The notes under the pieces are model-generated. The model did no database searches. It was not told the origin of the DNA and saw only the letters and a list, made by a program, of their open reading frames with translations. A stretch of 64,000 bases of DNA from NCBI RefSeq assembly GCF_005768555.2, contig NZ_VCHX02000145.1, forward strand, positions 1 to 64,000, given 5' to 3'. Numbering within the stretch: position 1 is the first letter of the stretch; each line of letters opens with the position of its first letter. This document shows, in pieces, positions 42,704-50,727 of this stretch. A program made the translations under genes and the position numbers. The stretch comes from Streptomyces sporangiiformans. GTDB lineage: Bacteria; Actinomycetota; Actinomycetes; Streptomycetales; Streptomycetaceae.

Positions 42704-44077
42704 ATGGATATGTTCAAGATCGACCTTATGCGTGGATATCTCTTTTCCTCGATCGCCGTGACCTGTGCGGCCGCCCTGGCCCTTCCGCTGGCCTCCCCCT
42801 CCGGCGCGCTGGCCGAGCGGCCGGCGGCGGCGGGTGGCCCGGCCATCCCCGGCAGCACCCAGTCGCTGCCGCTCGCCCCCCTCGACGGCGACCGCACCCT
42901 GGGGCCTGCCGCCGAGCAGGGACTGCCCCAGCGCGACGTACGCCGCTTCTCGTTGGTCGGTGTGGTCTGGGACGACCCGGACGCCGAACTGCACGGCCGC
43001 GTCCAAGTGCGTACGCGCGCGACCGGCTCCAGCCGGTGGTCCGGCTGGCAGGACATCGAGACGCACAACCGGGAGCACTCGGCCGACCTGGACGCCGCCG
43101 AGCGCACCACCGGGAGGGTGCGCGGTTCCACGGCACCGCTGTGGGTGGGGGATTCGGACGGCGTGGAAGTACGCGTACAACCAGGCCCGGACGAGGGGGC
43201 CGAGGAAGCCGAGGCAGGTGTGCGGTCCGGGAGGACCGGCGCGAGCGAGCCGCTGCCTGACGGACTCCGCCTCGAACTGGTCGACCCCGGCGACGATCCC
43301 CCGCCCCAGAGCCTCGGCCCGCTGACCGCCGCGTCCGCCGCGTCCTCGGCCGTCAACTCCGACCTCGCGCCCCTCGGCGCCACCGTGATCCCGGCGCTGA
43401 GCCGACGGCAGACGATGGAGGCCCTCCTCGCGACCCGCGGCGAGGACATGGCCGACCAGCGCTCGCAGCCGTACATCGGCCCGCGTCCGCAAATCGTCAC
43501 CCGGCGCGGCTGGCGCGCCGACGAGAAGCTGCGTGAGCCGGACTTCGCCTACACCAAGACCGTGAAGGCCGCCTTCGTGCACCACACCGCCACGGGCAAC
43601 ACCTACCGCTGCTCGCAAGCCTCTTCAGTCATCCGCAGTATCTACCGCTACCACGTCAAGAGCATGCGCTGGCGTGACATCGGCTACAACTTCCTCGTCG
43701 ACAAGTGCGGAAACATCTACGAGGGGCGCGCCGGGGGCGTGACCAAGCCGGTCATGGGCGCTCACACGCTCGGTTTCAACACCAACAGCATGGGGATCGC
43801 CGTCCTCGGCACCTTCGGCTACAGCCGTCCGCGCGGTGCCGCGGTGAACGCCATCGCCCGGCTCACGGCGTGGAAACTCGGCATCTACGGGGCCAATCCA
43901 GCCGGCAAGACATACCTGAAGTCGGGCGGTGGCAACCTCTACCGCAAAGGCAAGAATGTGCGACTGAACGTGATCTCCGGCCACCGGGACGGCTTCGCCA
44001 CCACGTGCCCGGGAGGTCGGCTGTACGCCAAGCTCGGAACGGCCAGGACCAGTTCGGCCCGCTACCAGGGCCGGTGA
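42704..44077 (+). CDS. Secreted PGRP-type N-acetylmuramoyl-L-alanine amidase
   Basis: This 457-residue exported enzyme would cleave the amide between MurNAc and the peptide of peptidoglycan. The N-terminus (MDMFKIDLMRGYLFSSIAVT, then CAAALALPLASPSGALA) is a signal peptide. An unassigned domain of about 220 residues follows (RRFSLVGVVWDDPDAELHGR). The amidase/PGRP domain (about residues 265-440) has the zinc ligands in FVHHTATGNTY, GAHTLGFNTNSMGIAVLG and HRDGFATTCPGG, so it looks active. Starts at 42710 or 42728 are alternatives. A clear terminator follows the stop. Confidence 0.92.
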   Translation: MDMFKIDLMRGYLFSSIAVTCAAALALPLASPSGALAERPAAAGGPAIPGSTQSLPLAPLDGDRTLGPAAEQGLPQRDVRRFSLVGVVWDDPDAELHGRVQVRTRATGSSRWSGWQDIETHNREHSADLDAAERTTGRVRGSTAPLWVGDSDGVEVRVQPGPDEGAEEAEAGVRSGRTGASEPLPDGLRLELVDPGDDPPPQSLGPLTAASAASSAVNSDLAPLGATVIPALSRRQTMEALLATRGEDMADQRSQPYIGPRPQIVTRRGWRADEKLREPDFAYTKTVKAAFVHHTATGNTYRCSQASSVIRSIYRYHVKSMRWRDIGYNFLVDKCGNIYEGRAGGVTKPVMGAHTLGFNTNSMGIAVLGTFGYSRPRGAAVNAIARLTAWKLGIYGANPAGKTYLKSGGGNLYRKGKNVRLNVISGHRDGFATTCPGGRLYAKLGTARTSSARYQGR

Positions 44078-44111
44078 GGTCCGGGCAGCGGAGGTGACGA
44101 CGTCCGGTGGA

Positions 44112-44147
44112 CCGGGCCAGGGGGTGTTTCCCGACCCCCTGGCCCGG
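44112..44147 (+). terminator. Terminator after the amidase
   Basis: CCGGGCCAGGGGGT and ACCCCCTGGCCCGG form a perfect 14-bp stem with an eight-base loop (GTTTCCCG), 34 bases after the stop codon. Two copies of GGCTCCCCACGGCCA follow directly. Confidence 0.85.
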
Positions 44148-44254
44148 CGGCTCCCCACGGCCACCAGAGGCTCCCCACGGCCATCGAACGGTCTGCATAC
44201 ACTGTCCGGCCGAAAGACAGTTCGGCCGGCCCCAGCAGGAAGCAGAGACGACAG

Positions 44255-45337
44255 GTGACAGAAGCGATCCTCCTGGTCGGCGGCAAAGGCACACGGCTGC
44301 GCCCGCTCACGGTGCACACGCCGAAGCCCATGGTCCCGGCGGCCGGGGTACCGTTCCTCACGCACCAGCTGGCCCGGGCGAGAGCGGCGGGGGTCGAGCA
44401 CATCGTGCTCGCCACGTCCTATCTGGCCGAGGTATTCGAGCCATACTTCGGCGACGGATCGTCGCTGGGGCTCCACATCGAATACGTCACCGAGGTCGAA
44501 CCCCTCGGCACGGGCGGCGCCATCCGGAACGTGGCCTCTCGTCTGCACTCCGCTCCCGACGACCCCGTCCTGATCTTCAACGGGGACATCCTCACCGGGC
44601 TGGACATCAAGGCCCTCGTCGCCACGCACCAGTCGTCGGGCGCGGACGTCTCGCTCCATCTGACGTGTGTCGAGGACCCCAGGGCGTACGGCCTGGTCCC
44701 GACCGACGCGTCGGGCCGTGTCCAGGCCTTCCTCGAAAAGCCCCAGACCCCCGAGGAGATCGTCACCGACCAGATCAACGCCGGGGCGTACGTCTTCCGG
44801 CGCTCGACCATCGACACGATTCCGGCCGGGCGGCCGGTCTCGGTGGAGCGCGAGACGTTCCCCGAGTTGCTCGCCGCGGGCGCCCACCTCCAGGGCATGG
44901 TGGATTCGACCTACTGGCTGGACCTGGGCACACCCCAGGCCTTCGTGCGCGGTTCCGCGGACCTCGTCCTCGGCCGTGCCCCGTCCCCGGCCGTCCCCGG
45001 CCGCCGCGGCGACAGCCTGGTCCTGCCGTCGGCCTCGGTCGCCCCGGACGCGAAACTGACGGGCGGCACGGTCGTGGGCGAGGACGCGGTGATCGGAGCG
45101 GGCGCGCGGCTGTCGGGTTCGGCGGTCCTGGCGGGGGCGGTCGTGGAGCCGGGAGCCGTCGTCACCGACAGCCTGATCGGGGCCAGGGCCCAGGTCGGCG
45201 CGCGCTCGGTTCTCACGGGGGTGGTCGTGGGCGACGGCGCGTCGGTGGGCCCGGACAACGAGCTCCGGGAGGGCGTACGGGTGTGGTGCGACGCCCGGAT
45301 TCCGGCGGGGGCGGTTCGCTTCTCCTCGGATCAGTAG
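44255..45337 (+). CDS. Sugar-phosphate nucleotidyltransferase (mannose-1-P guanylyltransferase-like)
   Basis: This 360-residue enzyme begins at a GTG (MTEAILLVGGKGTRLRPLTV). The signature LLVGGKGTRLRPLT binds the nucleotide, VHTPKPMVPAAGVPFL is typical of the GDP-mannose pyrophosphorylase/NDP-sugar synthase group, and FNGDILTG carries the metal-binding aspartate. The C-terminal quarter is a left-handed beta-helix with hexapeptide repeats (TGGTVVGEDAVIGAGARLSG). With manB and manA in the same window, GDP-mannose synthesis is the likely role; another NDP-sugar is possible. The last three codons and stop lie in the first unit of a tandem repeat. Confidence 0.88.
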   Translation: MTEAILLVGGKGTRLRPLTVHTPKPMVPAAGVPFLTHQLARARAAGVEHIVLATSYLAEVFEPYFGDGSSLGLHIEYVTEVEPLGTGGAIRNVASRLHSAPDDPVLIFNGDILTGLDIKALVATHQSSGADVSLHLTCVEDPRAYGLVPTDASGRVQAFLEKPQTPEEIVTDQINAGAYVFRRSTIDTIPAGRPVSVERETFPELLAAGAHLQGMVDSTYWLDLGTPQAFVRGSADLVLGRAPSPAVPGRRGDSLVLPSASVAPDAKLTGGTVVGEDAVIGAGARLSGSAVLAGAVVEPGAVVTDSLIGARAQVGARSVLTGVVVGDGASVGPDNELREGVRVWCDARIPAGAVRFSSDQ

Positions 45338-45432
45338 CGCTCCGTCGGATCAGAGCGCTCCGTCGGATCAGTAGCGCTCCGTCGGATCGGTAGCGCTCCG
45401 TCGGGTCAGCAGCGATCGGATCCGGTAGCGCT
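45326..45432. repeat. 19-bp tandem repeat beginning at the stop codon
   Basis: The unit TCGGATCAGTAGCGCTCCG occurs at 45326-45344, 45345-45362 (one base shorter), 45363-45381 and 45382-45400, then degenerates to TCGGGTCAGCAGCGA and TCGGATCCGGTAGCGCT. The first unit encodes Ser-Asp-Gln-stop of the nucleotidyltransferase, so the array looks like tandem duplication of the gene's end. It fills the gap to the convergent glycosylase gene. Confidence 0.85.
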
Positions 45433-46453
45433 ATAAACGACCGATGTCGCCACGAGGCATACGAGGTGCACGGCGCGGCGGCGTGCGGCCGGAGAGCAGG
45501 ATGAGCCGGGCCGCACGGTGCCGCTGCCCCGCGTAGGGCTCCAGCAGCTCCAGCATCACGTCGTCGTCCGCGTCCCGGTCGCCCGCCAGGGCGTACCCCA
45601 CGATCCCGGGAAGGTGCAGGTCCCCGACCGTCACCGCGTCCGCCGCCCCATGGCTGCGCTGCACGGTCTCCGCCGACGTCCAGGGCCCGATCCCGGACAC
45701 CAGCTCCAGCCGGGCCTGGGCCTGCGGCGGCTCGAAGTGCACGGCCTCCTCCAGCCGCCGAGCCACCTGGACCGCCCGGAGAACGGTCGACGCCCGCTTG
45801 TTGTCGACCCCGGCCCGATGCCACTCCCACGAGGGGATCAGCGCCCAGGTCCGCGGCTCCGGCATGACGTACATCCGCGCGGGAGCGGGCCCGGGAGCGG
45901 GCCCGGGAGCCGGCACGCCGTACTTCCGTACGAGCAGCCGCCACGCCCGGTACGCCTCGCCCGTCGTGACCTTCTGCTCCAGAATCGACGGAATCAACGA
46001 CTCCATGACCAGCCCGGTACGCGTCAGCCGCAGGCCGGGCCGGCGATGCCGGGTGAGCGCCACGAGCCGATGGCGTGGCTCGAAGGCGGCGGGGTCGTCC
46101 GACTCTCCGAGCATCCGCGGCAGTTGGTCCAGCAGCCAGTCGGCTCCCGGCCCCCACGCCTGGCCCTCGACCACCCCGCCTCGTACCGCGACACGCAGCG
46201 TCCCGGGCCCCACGGGCGTACGGCTGGTCCGCCACACGGCCCCGTCCGGCGTCGCGCCGAAGGTCGGATCGCCGGACCCGCGCCGCAGTGGCCCGAGCAC
46301 GAGCCCGAGATCGAGCGGTCCGGGCGGCGTCCAGACCCGCGTACGCCCGGCCGTCTCGGGCGACGCAGCCGGCCGCGGCACGCGCCCGGACGCGGCGACG
46401 TCACCGCCGCGTACGGTCGTACGCGTGGGGCGGGGATCGAAACGTCCGGCCAC
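45431..46453 (-). CDS. DNA-3-methyladenine glycosylase 2 family (AlkA-like)
   Basis: This 340-residue DNA repair enzyme starts at GTG 46453 (VAGRFDPRPTRTTVRGGDVA). An N-terminal region (VWTPPGPLDLGLVLGPLRRG) precedes the HhH-GPD part: LVMESLIPSILEQKVTTGEA, the hairpin LELVSGIGPWTSAETVQRSH and the catalytic aspartate in AVTVGDLHLPGIVGYALAG. The run PAPGPAPGPAPARMY is a low-complexity insert. It removes alkylated or damaged bases. It follows fbiB on the same strand after 77 bases. Confidence 0.9.
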   Translation of the reverse strand: MAGRFDPRPTRTTVRGGDVAASGRVPRPAASPETAGRTRVWTPPGPLDLGLVLGPLRRGSGDPTFGATPDGAVWRTSRTPVGPGTLRVAVRGGVVEGQAWGPGADWLLDQLPRMLGESDDPAAFEPRHRLVALTRHRRPGLRLTRTGLVMESLIPSILEQKVTTGEAYRAWRLLVRKYGVPAPGPAPGPAPARMYVMPEPRTWALIPSWEWHRAGVDNKRASTVLRAVQVARRLEEAVHFEPPQAQARLELVSGIGPWTSAETVQRSHGAADAVTVGDLHLPGIVGYALAGDRDADDDVMLELLEPYAGQRHRAARLILLSGRTPPRRAPRMPRGDIGRL

Positions 46454-46530
46454 GGGTGGGGTCCTAAGGGAGTTCCTTGTGTTCTCAGAGCGTATGCGCT
46501 TCGCGGGACGCGAGAGCAGACGGACGAACG

Positions 46531-48072
46531 TCAGCGGACTTCGATGAAGGACCCCGCATCCCGCTCGGGCCGGGGCTTCGGCTCCTCGGCCGCGTGCCCG
46601 ACGGCGACGGCCCCCATGGGATCCCACGCTTCGGGCAGTCCGAGAACGTCTCGGACGACATCGCGGCAGAACATCGTCGACGACACCCACGCGGACCCGA
46701 GCCGCTCCCCGGCCAGCGCGACCAGGAAGTTCTGCACGCCGGCGCCCGAGGCGACCACGAACATCTCGCGCTCCGCCATGTCCCGGCGCGGATCGCCGTA
46801 CGTGTGCGAACCGTCCATGACGAGACAGGGCACGACCAGATACGGCGCGTTGCGCAGCACGTCCCCGCGTCGCACCCGCTTGGCGATGGACTCCTCGCTC
46901 TTCCCGTCCCGCCGAAGGTCGGCGATCCAGGCGTCCCGCATGGCGTCGAGCAGCCGCGTGCGGGACTCCTCGGACTCCAGGAGAACGAATCGCCACGGCG
47001 TCGTGTGATGCGGTGCGGGCGCGGTCACGGCCGCGGCCACCGCCCGTCGCACCGCCCCGGGATCGACGGGCTCGTCGGTGAAGGCCCGTACGGTGCGCCG
47101 CTGGGTGACGGCCTCCCGTACGGCCTCGGATGTGCCCAGCCGGAACATGTCGTCGCGTGCGCCCCGGACCATGGTCCGCGTCCCCTCGTCCTCGTCCTCG
47201 TCGGCGGCTGTGGTGACCGTGTGGGGCAGCCCGCGCACGACGGCGACGGGCAGCCCGTCGGCCTTGCCCTTGACCAGGTCGCCCGCGGCGGCGAGTTCGT
47301 CGGCCGTGGCGACGACGGTGGCGCTGAGCGGGTTCCCGTGAGCGTCGGTGCCGCCCCGCAGGTCGTCGAGCACCCGCACGCCTGCCGCGCCGATGGCGAC
47401 ATCCGTGAGCCCGGTGCGCCACGGTCGCCCGAACGTGTCGGTCACCAGCACTCCGACGTCGACACCGAGCGCGTCCCGCAGCCCGTCCCGGATCGTGCGC
47501 GCGGACGCGTCGGGATCCTCGGGCAGCAACAGCACGGTCCCGGACGGCGTGTTGGAGGCGTCCACCCCGGCCGCGGCCATCACGAGCCCCAGCCGGTTCT
47601 CCACTATCCGCAGCGCCCCGCGGCGGGCCACGACCCGCACGGTCTCGGCATCGATGGCGGCCTCACGATCGACCGCCTCGACGATCCGTCCCTCGGCCTT
47701 CGACACGATCTTCGAGGTGACGAGCACCACGTCCCCGTCGGCAAGCCCGGGCTCGACGGCGGCGATCAACTTCGCGAGATCGTCCCCCTCCCGCACCTCG
47801 GGCAGCCCGGGCAGCGCCCACACCTGATAGCCGGGCGCGCCACGCACCAGGCCCGTGGCCGGGCTCCCCGACACTGACACGTCTGCGTCGGCAGCCTCGT
47901 CGACCACGCTCCCCGCCCCCACGGAAATCTGACGGCTCACCACACCGCCGCCCCTTCCCTCACGGCCCACAGCCCCGCCACTGGCTGAGCCGTCGTCCGC
48001 CGGTCCGCTCGCATCCGCGTCGCCCGGAGGTGTGCGTCTCGAAGGAACCCCGTCACTCGCACTCACACTCAA
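46531..48072 (-). CDS. fbiB: F420-0:gamma-L-glutamyl ligase FbiB
   Basis: FbiB adds glutamates to the F420 core and, through its C-terminal flavin-binding domain, completes the cofactor. The ligase domain starts near GYQVWALPGLPEVREGDDLA and contains LVTSKIVSKAEGRIVE, VLVTDTFGRPWRTGLTDVAI and the end of the CofE fold. The nitroreductase-like domain has VTQRRTVRAFTDEPVDPGAV and RNAPYLVVPCLVMDG. The frame opens at a TTG overlapping the fbiA stop (513 residues), but the first 75 residues are low-complexity Gly/Ser/Ala. The true start could be one of the internal GTGs near 47,943, giving a size nearer the usual 450. Confidence 0.93.
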   Translation of the reverse strand: MSVSASDGVPSRRTPPGDADASGPADDGSASGGAVGREGRGGGVVSRQISVGAGSVVDEAADADVSVSGSPATGLVRGAPGYQVWALPGLPEVREGDDLAKLIAAVEPGLADGDVVLVTSKIVSKAEGRIVEAVDREAAIDAETVRVVARRGALRIVENRLGLVMAAAGVDASNTPSGTVLLLPEDPDASARTIRDGLRDALGVDVGVLVTDTFGRPWRTGLTDVAIGAAGVRVLDDLRGGTDAHGNPLSATVVATADELAAAGDLVKGKADGLPVAVVRGLPHTVTTAADEDEDEGTRTMVRGARDDMFRLGTSEAVREAVTQRRTVRAFTDEPVDPGAVRRAVAAAVTAPAPHHTTPWRFVLLESEESRTRLLDAMRDAWIADLRRDGKSEESIAKRVRRGDVLRNAPYLVVPCLVMDGSHTYGDPRRDMAEREMFVVASGAGVQNFLVALAGERLGSAWVSSTMFCRDVVRDVLGLPEAWDPMGAVAVGHAAEEPKPRPERDAGSFIEVR

Positions 48073-49028
48073 GCGACCCGCACCTCCTCAGCCAACGTCA
48101 GCGCCTCGCGGGCCATCCGGGCGGCCGCGGGGAGGTCGGTCATCAGGAGGGGGATGGCTCGGCAGCGGATGCCGGCGGCTTCCACGCGGTCCACAGTGGC
48201 GGCGTCGACCGTGTCGACGAGCCAGCCGTCGAGCAGTCCCGAGCCGTAGTGCTCGGCGACGGCGGCGGCGGTGGCCTCCACACCGACGGCCGCCAGGACC
48301 TTGTCGGCCATGCCGCGCACGGGCGCGTCCCCGACGATGGGGGAGAGGCCGATCACCGGCACCCCGGCCTCGGCGATCGCCTCGCGGATGCCGGGCACGG
48401 CGAGGATCGTGCCGATGGACACGACGGGGTTGGACGGCGGGAAGAGCACCACATCGGCCGAGGCGATCGCCTCGAGCACCCCGGGCGCCGGCTTCGCTTG
48501 CTCCGCGCCGACGGGAACCACGGCATGCGCGTCGACCGAGGCCCGCAGGCGCACCCAGTACTCCTGGAAGTGAACGGCCTTGCGCTCGCCCTCGACCTCG
48601 ACGGCCACATGCGTCTCCACACGGTCGTCGGACATGGGGATCAGCCGGACACCCGGCTTCCACCGGTCGCACAGCGCCTCGGTCACGGCGCTGAGCGGAT
48701 ACCCGGCGCCCAGCATCTGCGTACGGACGATGTGCGTCGCGAAGTCCCGGTCGCCGAGTCCGAACCACTCCGGCCCCACCCCGTACGCCGCGAGCTCCTC
48801 CTTGAGATGGAAGGTCTCGTCGGCCCGGCCCCAGCCCTGTTCCTCGTTGATGCCGCCGCCGAGCGTGTACATCACCGTGTCGAGGTCCGGGCAGACCTTC
48901 AGCCCGAAGAGGTGGATGTCGTCCCCGGTGTTCCCGATGACCGTGACGTCCGCTTCCGGCGCGGCCTGCCTCAGACCACGCAGGAACCGGGCACCGCCGA
49001 TGCCGCCTGCCAGAACCACAATGCGCAT
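48069..49028 (-). CDS. fbiA: 2-phospho-L-lactate transferase FbiA
   Basis: This CofD-family enzyme transfers the phospholactyl-type group to the deazaflavin Fo in F420 synthesis. It begins MRIVVLAGGIGGARFLRGLR (ATG at 49028, ten codons inside the longest frame) and has GNTGDDIHLFGLKVCPDLDT, VMYTLGGGINEEQGWGRADE and LFPPSNPVVSIGTILAVPG. The product has 319 residues, the normal length. Its stop overlaps the first codon of fbiB, indicating translational coupling. It lies 34 bases downstream of the cysteine dioxygenase gene. Confidence 0.95.
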   Translation of the reverse strand: MRIVVLAGGIGGARFLRGLRQAAPEADVTVIGNTGDDIHLFGLKVCPDLDTVMYTLGGGINEEQGWGRADETFHLKEELAAYGVGPEWFGLGDRDFATHIVRTQMLGAGYPLSAVTEALCDRWKPGVRLIPMSDDRVETHVAVEVEGERKAVHFQEYWVRLRASVDAHAVVPVGAEQAKPAPGVLEAIASADVVLFPPSNPVVSIGTILAVPGIREAIAEAGVPVIGLSPIVGDAPVRGMADKVLAAVGVEATAAAVAEHYGSGLLDGWLVDTVDAATVDRVEAAGIRCRAIPLLMTDLPAAARMAREALTLAEEVRVA

Positions 49029-49062
49029 GAGGTTCAGTCTTGCAGGCGGGTACGACACCGCG

Positions 49063-49575
49063 TCACGCGGTTACGGCATCCCCGGCCTCATGACCGTGCG
49101 ACGCGGCGCAGTTGGTCGCGTGCATCGGCATCTCGGTCAGACCCGGGTAGTAGATGTGCAGGCTCACGGCAGGCTCGAGCGCGTCGTTGACCACCTCGTG
49201 CACGTATCCGGGTGCGAACACCCGTTGCGCTCCGGCCCCCAACGCGCGCGTGCCCCGCTCGGTGCGCTCGGTCAACGTGCCGTCCAGGACGGTGAGTACG
49301 CCGGAGGAACGGCCGTGGTCGTGCAGACCGCTGCCCTGCCCGGGCACCCAGGAAAGCAGCCACACCTCATAACCGGGGCCGGTGCTCAGCCGGTGGTACC
49401 AGCGGGAGGTCGCGTCGTACTGGACGAGGTGCTCCCACTGGGAGCGGTCGGCGGCGATGGAGCGGGCGAGACCGACGAAGTCGGCCACGGTGGCCGGATG
49501 CGCGCGCGGCGCCTGGAGGAGGTGCGGGACTTCGAGGATGTCGCCGGCGATCTGAAGGTCGCTGTCGCTGTTCAT
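49063..49575 (-). CDS. Cysteine dioxygenase
   Basis: This 170-residue cupin enzyme oxidises cysteine to cysteine sulfinate using non-haem iron. The iron ligands lie in SGLHDHGRSSGVLTVLDGTL (His-x-His) and FAPGYVHEVVNDALEPAVSL. WYHRLSTGPGYEVWLLSW is typical of bacterial members. It starts MNSDSDLQIAGDILEVPHLL behind GAGGAACC. It is the first gene of the minus-strand run that continues into fbiA, fbiB and the glycosylase. Confidence 0.9.
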   Translation of the reverse strand: MNSDSDLQIAGDILEVPHLLQAPRAHPATVADFVGLARSIAADRSQWEHLVQYDATSRWYHRLSTGPGYEVWLLSWVPGQGSGLHDHGRSSGVLTVLDGTLTERTERGTRALGAGAQRVFAPGYVHEVVNDALEPAVSLHIYYPGLTEMPMHATNCAASHGHEAGDAVTA

Positions 49576-49888
49576 GGGATGCGGTGGTTCCTCGGCGGAA
49601 GAGTGTGCTGGAGGTCTGAGGTGACGCGTACCGTCCGCCCGGGCACGGGCGTCAGGGGACTGCCCTGGTGCGGGCGGAAGGGATTCAGCGGCCAGACCCG
49701 AAGTGGACCCGGCGGCAGCGGGAGCGTGAAGAGCTCAACAGCTGCGACAGCAACAGCTACAGCGACCGGAGGCAGCACCGAGGGACCCGGCAGTGCGGGT
49801 CGGGGTGAGCACCAAGTTCGCGAGCATGCCCACAAGGACAGCGGTTCACACCTCCACTGTCAACCTGATGCCCGCTATGTGGGAGATG

Positions 49889-49921
49889 TTTCACCTCATC
49901 CGGTTCATCAGTGAGGTGAAA
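49889..49921. promoter_or_regulatory. Inverted repeat TTTCACCTCA...TGAGGTGAAA
   Basis: Two perfect ten-base arms (49889-49898 and 49912-49921) are separated by 13 bases, in the middle of the cysteine dioxygenase/whiB intergenic region. It could be a regulator binding site or an RNA hairpin. It is not followed by a T run, and no gene end lies near, so termination is less likely. Confidence 0.45.
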
Positions 49922-50190
49922 GGTTTGCTCACGTATCCGCCGGGACACATGGCGCACATCCGGGCCCGCGCGCCTCGTTGCGATCCTGTGATCGGAATGT
50001 GATCCGGTTCGCTTCGGGTGTCGTGTCGGAACTGGGATCGAACTCCCGGGCGTCCTTCCCCGTAGGCACTGCGTGGGGCGGGAGTCCCGGCCGGGCCTTC
50101 TGATGCTGTCAGGGTTTATGCCGATTTGAACACTTTCCGCAAAGCCTTGGTTCCGCAGAGTGAATAAGGGGCCCAATAGCAGATCTCGGC

Positions 50191-50220
50191 TTGACTCGCC
50201 CGGAGCTGCACACTTGTAAT
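50191..50220 (+). promoter_or_regulatory. Promoter upstream of whiB
   Basis: TTGACT (50191-50196) and TGTAAT (50215-50220) are separated by 18 bases, 71 bases before the whiB start. This fits a vegetative promoter. The whiB gene of S. coelicolor is known to have more than one promoter; I only assign this one. Confidence 0.55.
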
Positions 50221-50291
50221 TTCACTCGTGTCGTTCAGCCGGAATCGGTAACGGCAGCATCACGGGGACGCGAGACGGACGAGGGGCGCGC

Positions 50292-50555
50292 ATGACCGAG
50301 CTGTTTCAGGAACTGCTGGTCGACGAGGCCGACGAGGAACTGGGCTGGCAGGAGCGGGCGCTCTGCGCCCAGACCGACCCCGAGTCCTTTTTCCCCGAGA
50401 AGGGCGGCTCCACCCGCGAGGCCAAGAAGGTCTGCCTCGCCTGCGAGGTCCGCTCCGAGTGCCTCGAGTACGCCCTCGCGAACGACGAACGCTTCGGCAT
50501 CTGGGGCGGCCTGTCCGAACGGGAACGGCGCCGCCTGAAGAAGGCCGCCGTCTGA
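50292..50555 (+). CDS. whiB: Sporulation regulator WhiB
   Basis: This 87-residue iron-sulfur transcription factor is required for sporulation septation in Streptomyces aerial hyphae. The start MTELFQELLVDEADEELGWQ and the whole sequence match WhiB as I know it. The four cluster cysteines are C25, C48, C51 and C57 (ALCAQTD, KKVCLACEVRSECLEY). The turn GIWGG (residues 69-73) and the basic end SERERRRLKKAAV follow. In S. coelicolor the protein acts with WhiA. It sits between F420 genes and a large envelope glycosyltransferase. Confidence 0.96.
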   Translation: MTELFQELLVDEADEELGWQERALCAQTDPESFFPEKGGSTREAKKVCLACEVRSECLEYALANDERFGIWGGLSERERRRLKKAAV

Positions 50556-50660
50556 CGCGAACGGCACGCGCTCCACATAACGATCGGCCCGTCGCAGGTG
50601 GGTTGTCCACAGGCGGCGGGCCGCTGTGGTGCCCAGCCGTTAGTGTGGGCCTCCGTCCGA

Positions 50661-50693
50661 GACGCCTCAGTGCCCCCGCAGGGCTCAGGCGTC
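50661..50693 (+). terminator. Possible hairpin between whiB and the glycosyltransferase
   Basis: GACGCCTCAG and CTCAGGCGTC form a ten-base stem with one mismatch around a 13-base loop, about 106 bases past the whiB stop and 35 bases before the next start. It may end the whiB transcript or structure the leader of the following gene. Confidence 0.35.
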
Positions 50694-50727
50694 CACCGCA
50701 GTCCATCGAACCGGGGCCCGTACCTCG

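Larger units (their letters stand above)
49576..50291. other. Long divergent regulatory region of cysteine dioxygenase and whiB
   Basis: There is no supported gene in 716 bases. It holds an inverted repeat at 49889-49921 and a promoter at 50191-50220, both listed separately. Some parts are richer in A/T than the coding regions (for example 50,120-50,240). The length is generous for two divergent promoters, as expected upstream of a developmental regulator. Confidence 0.7.
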
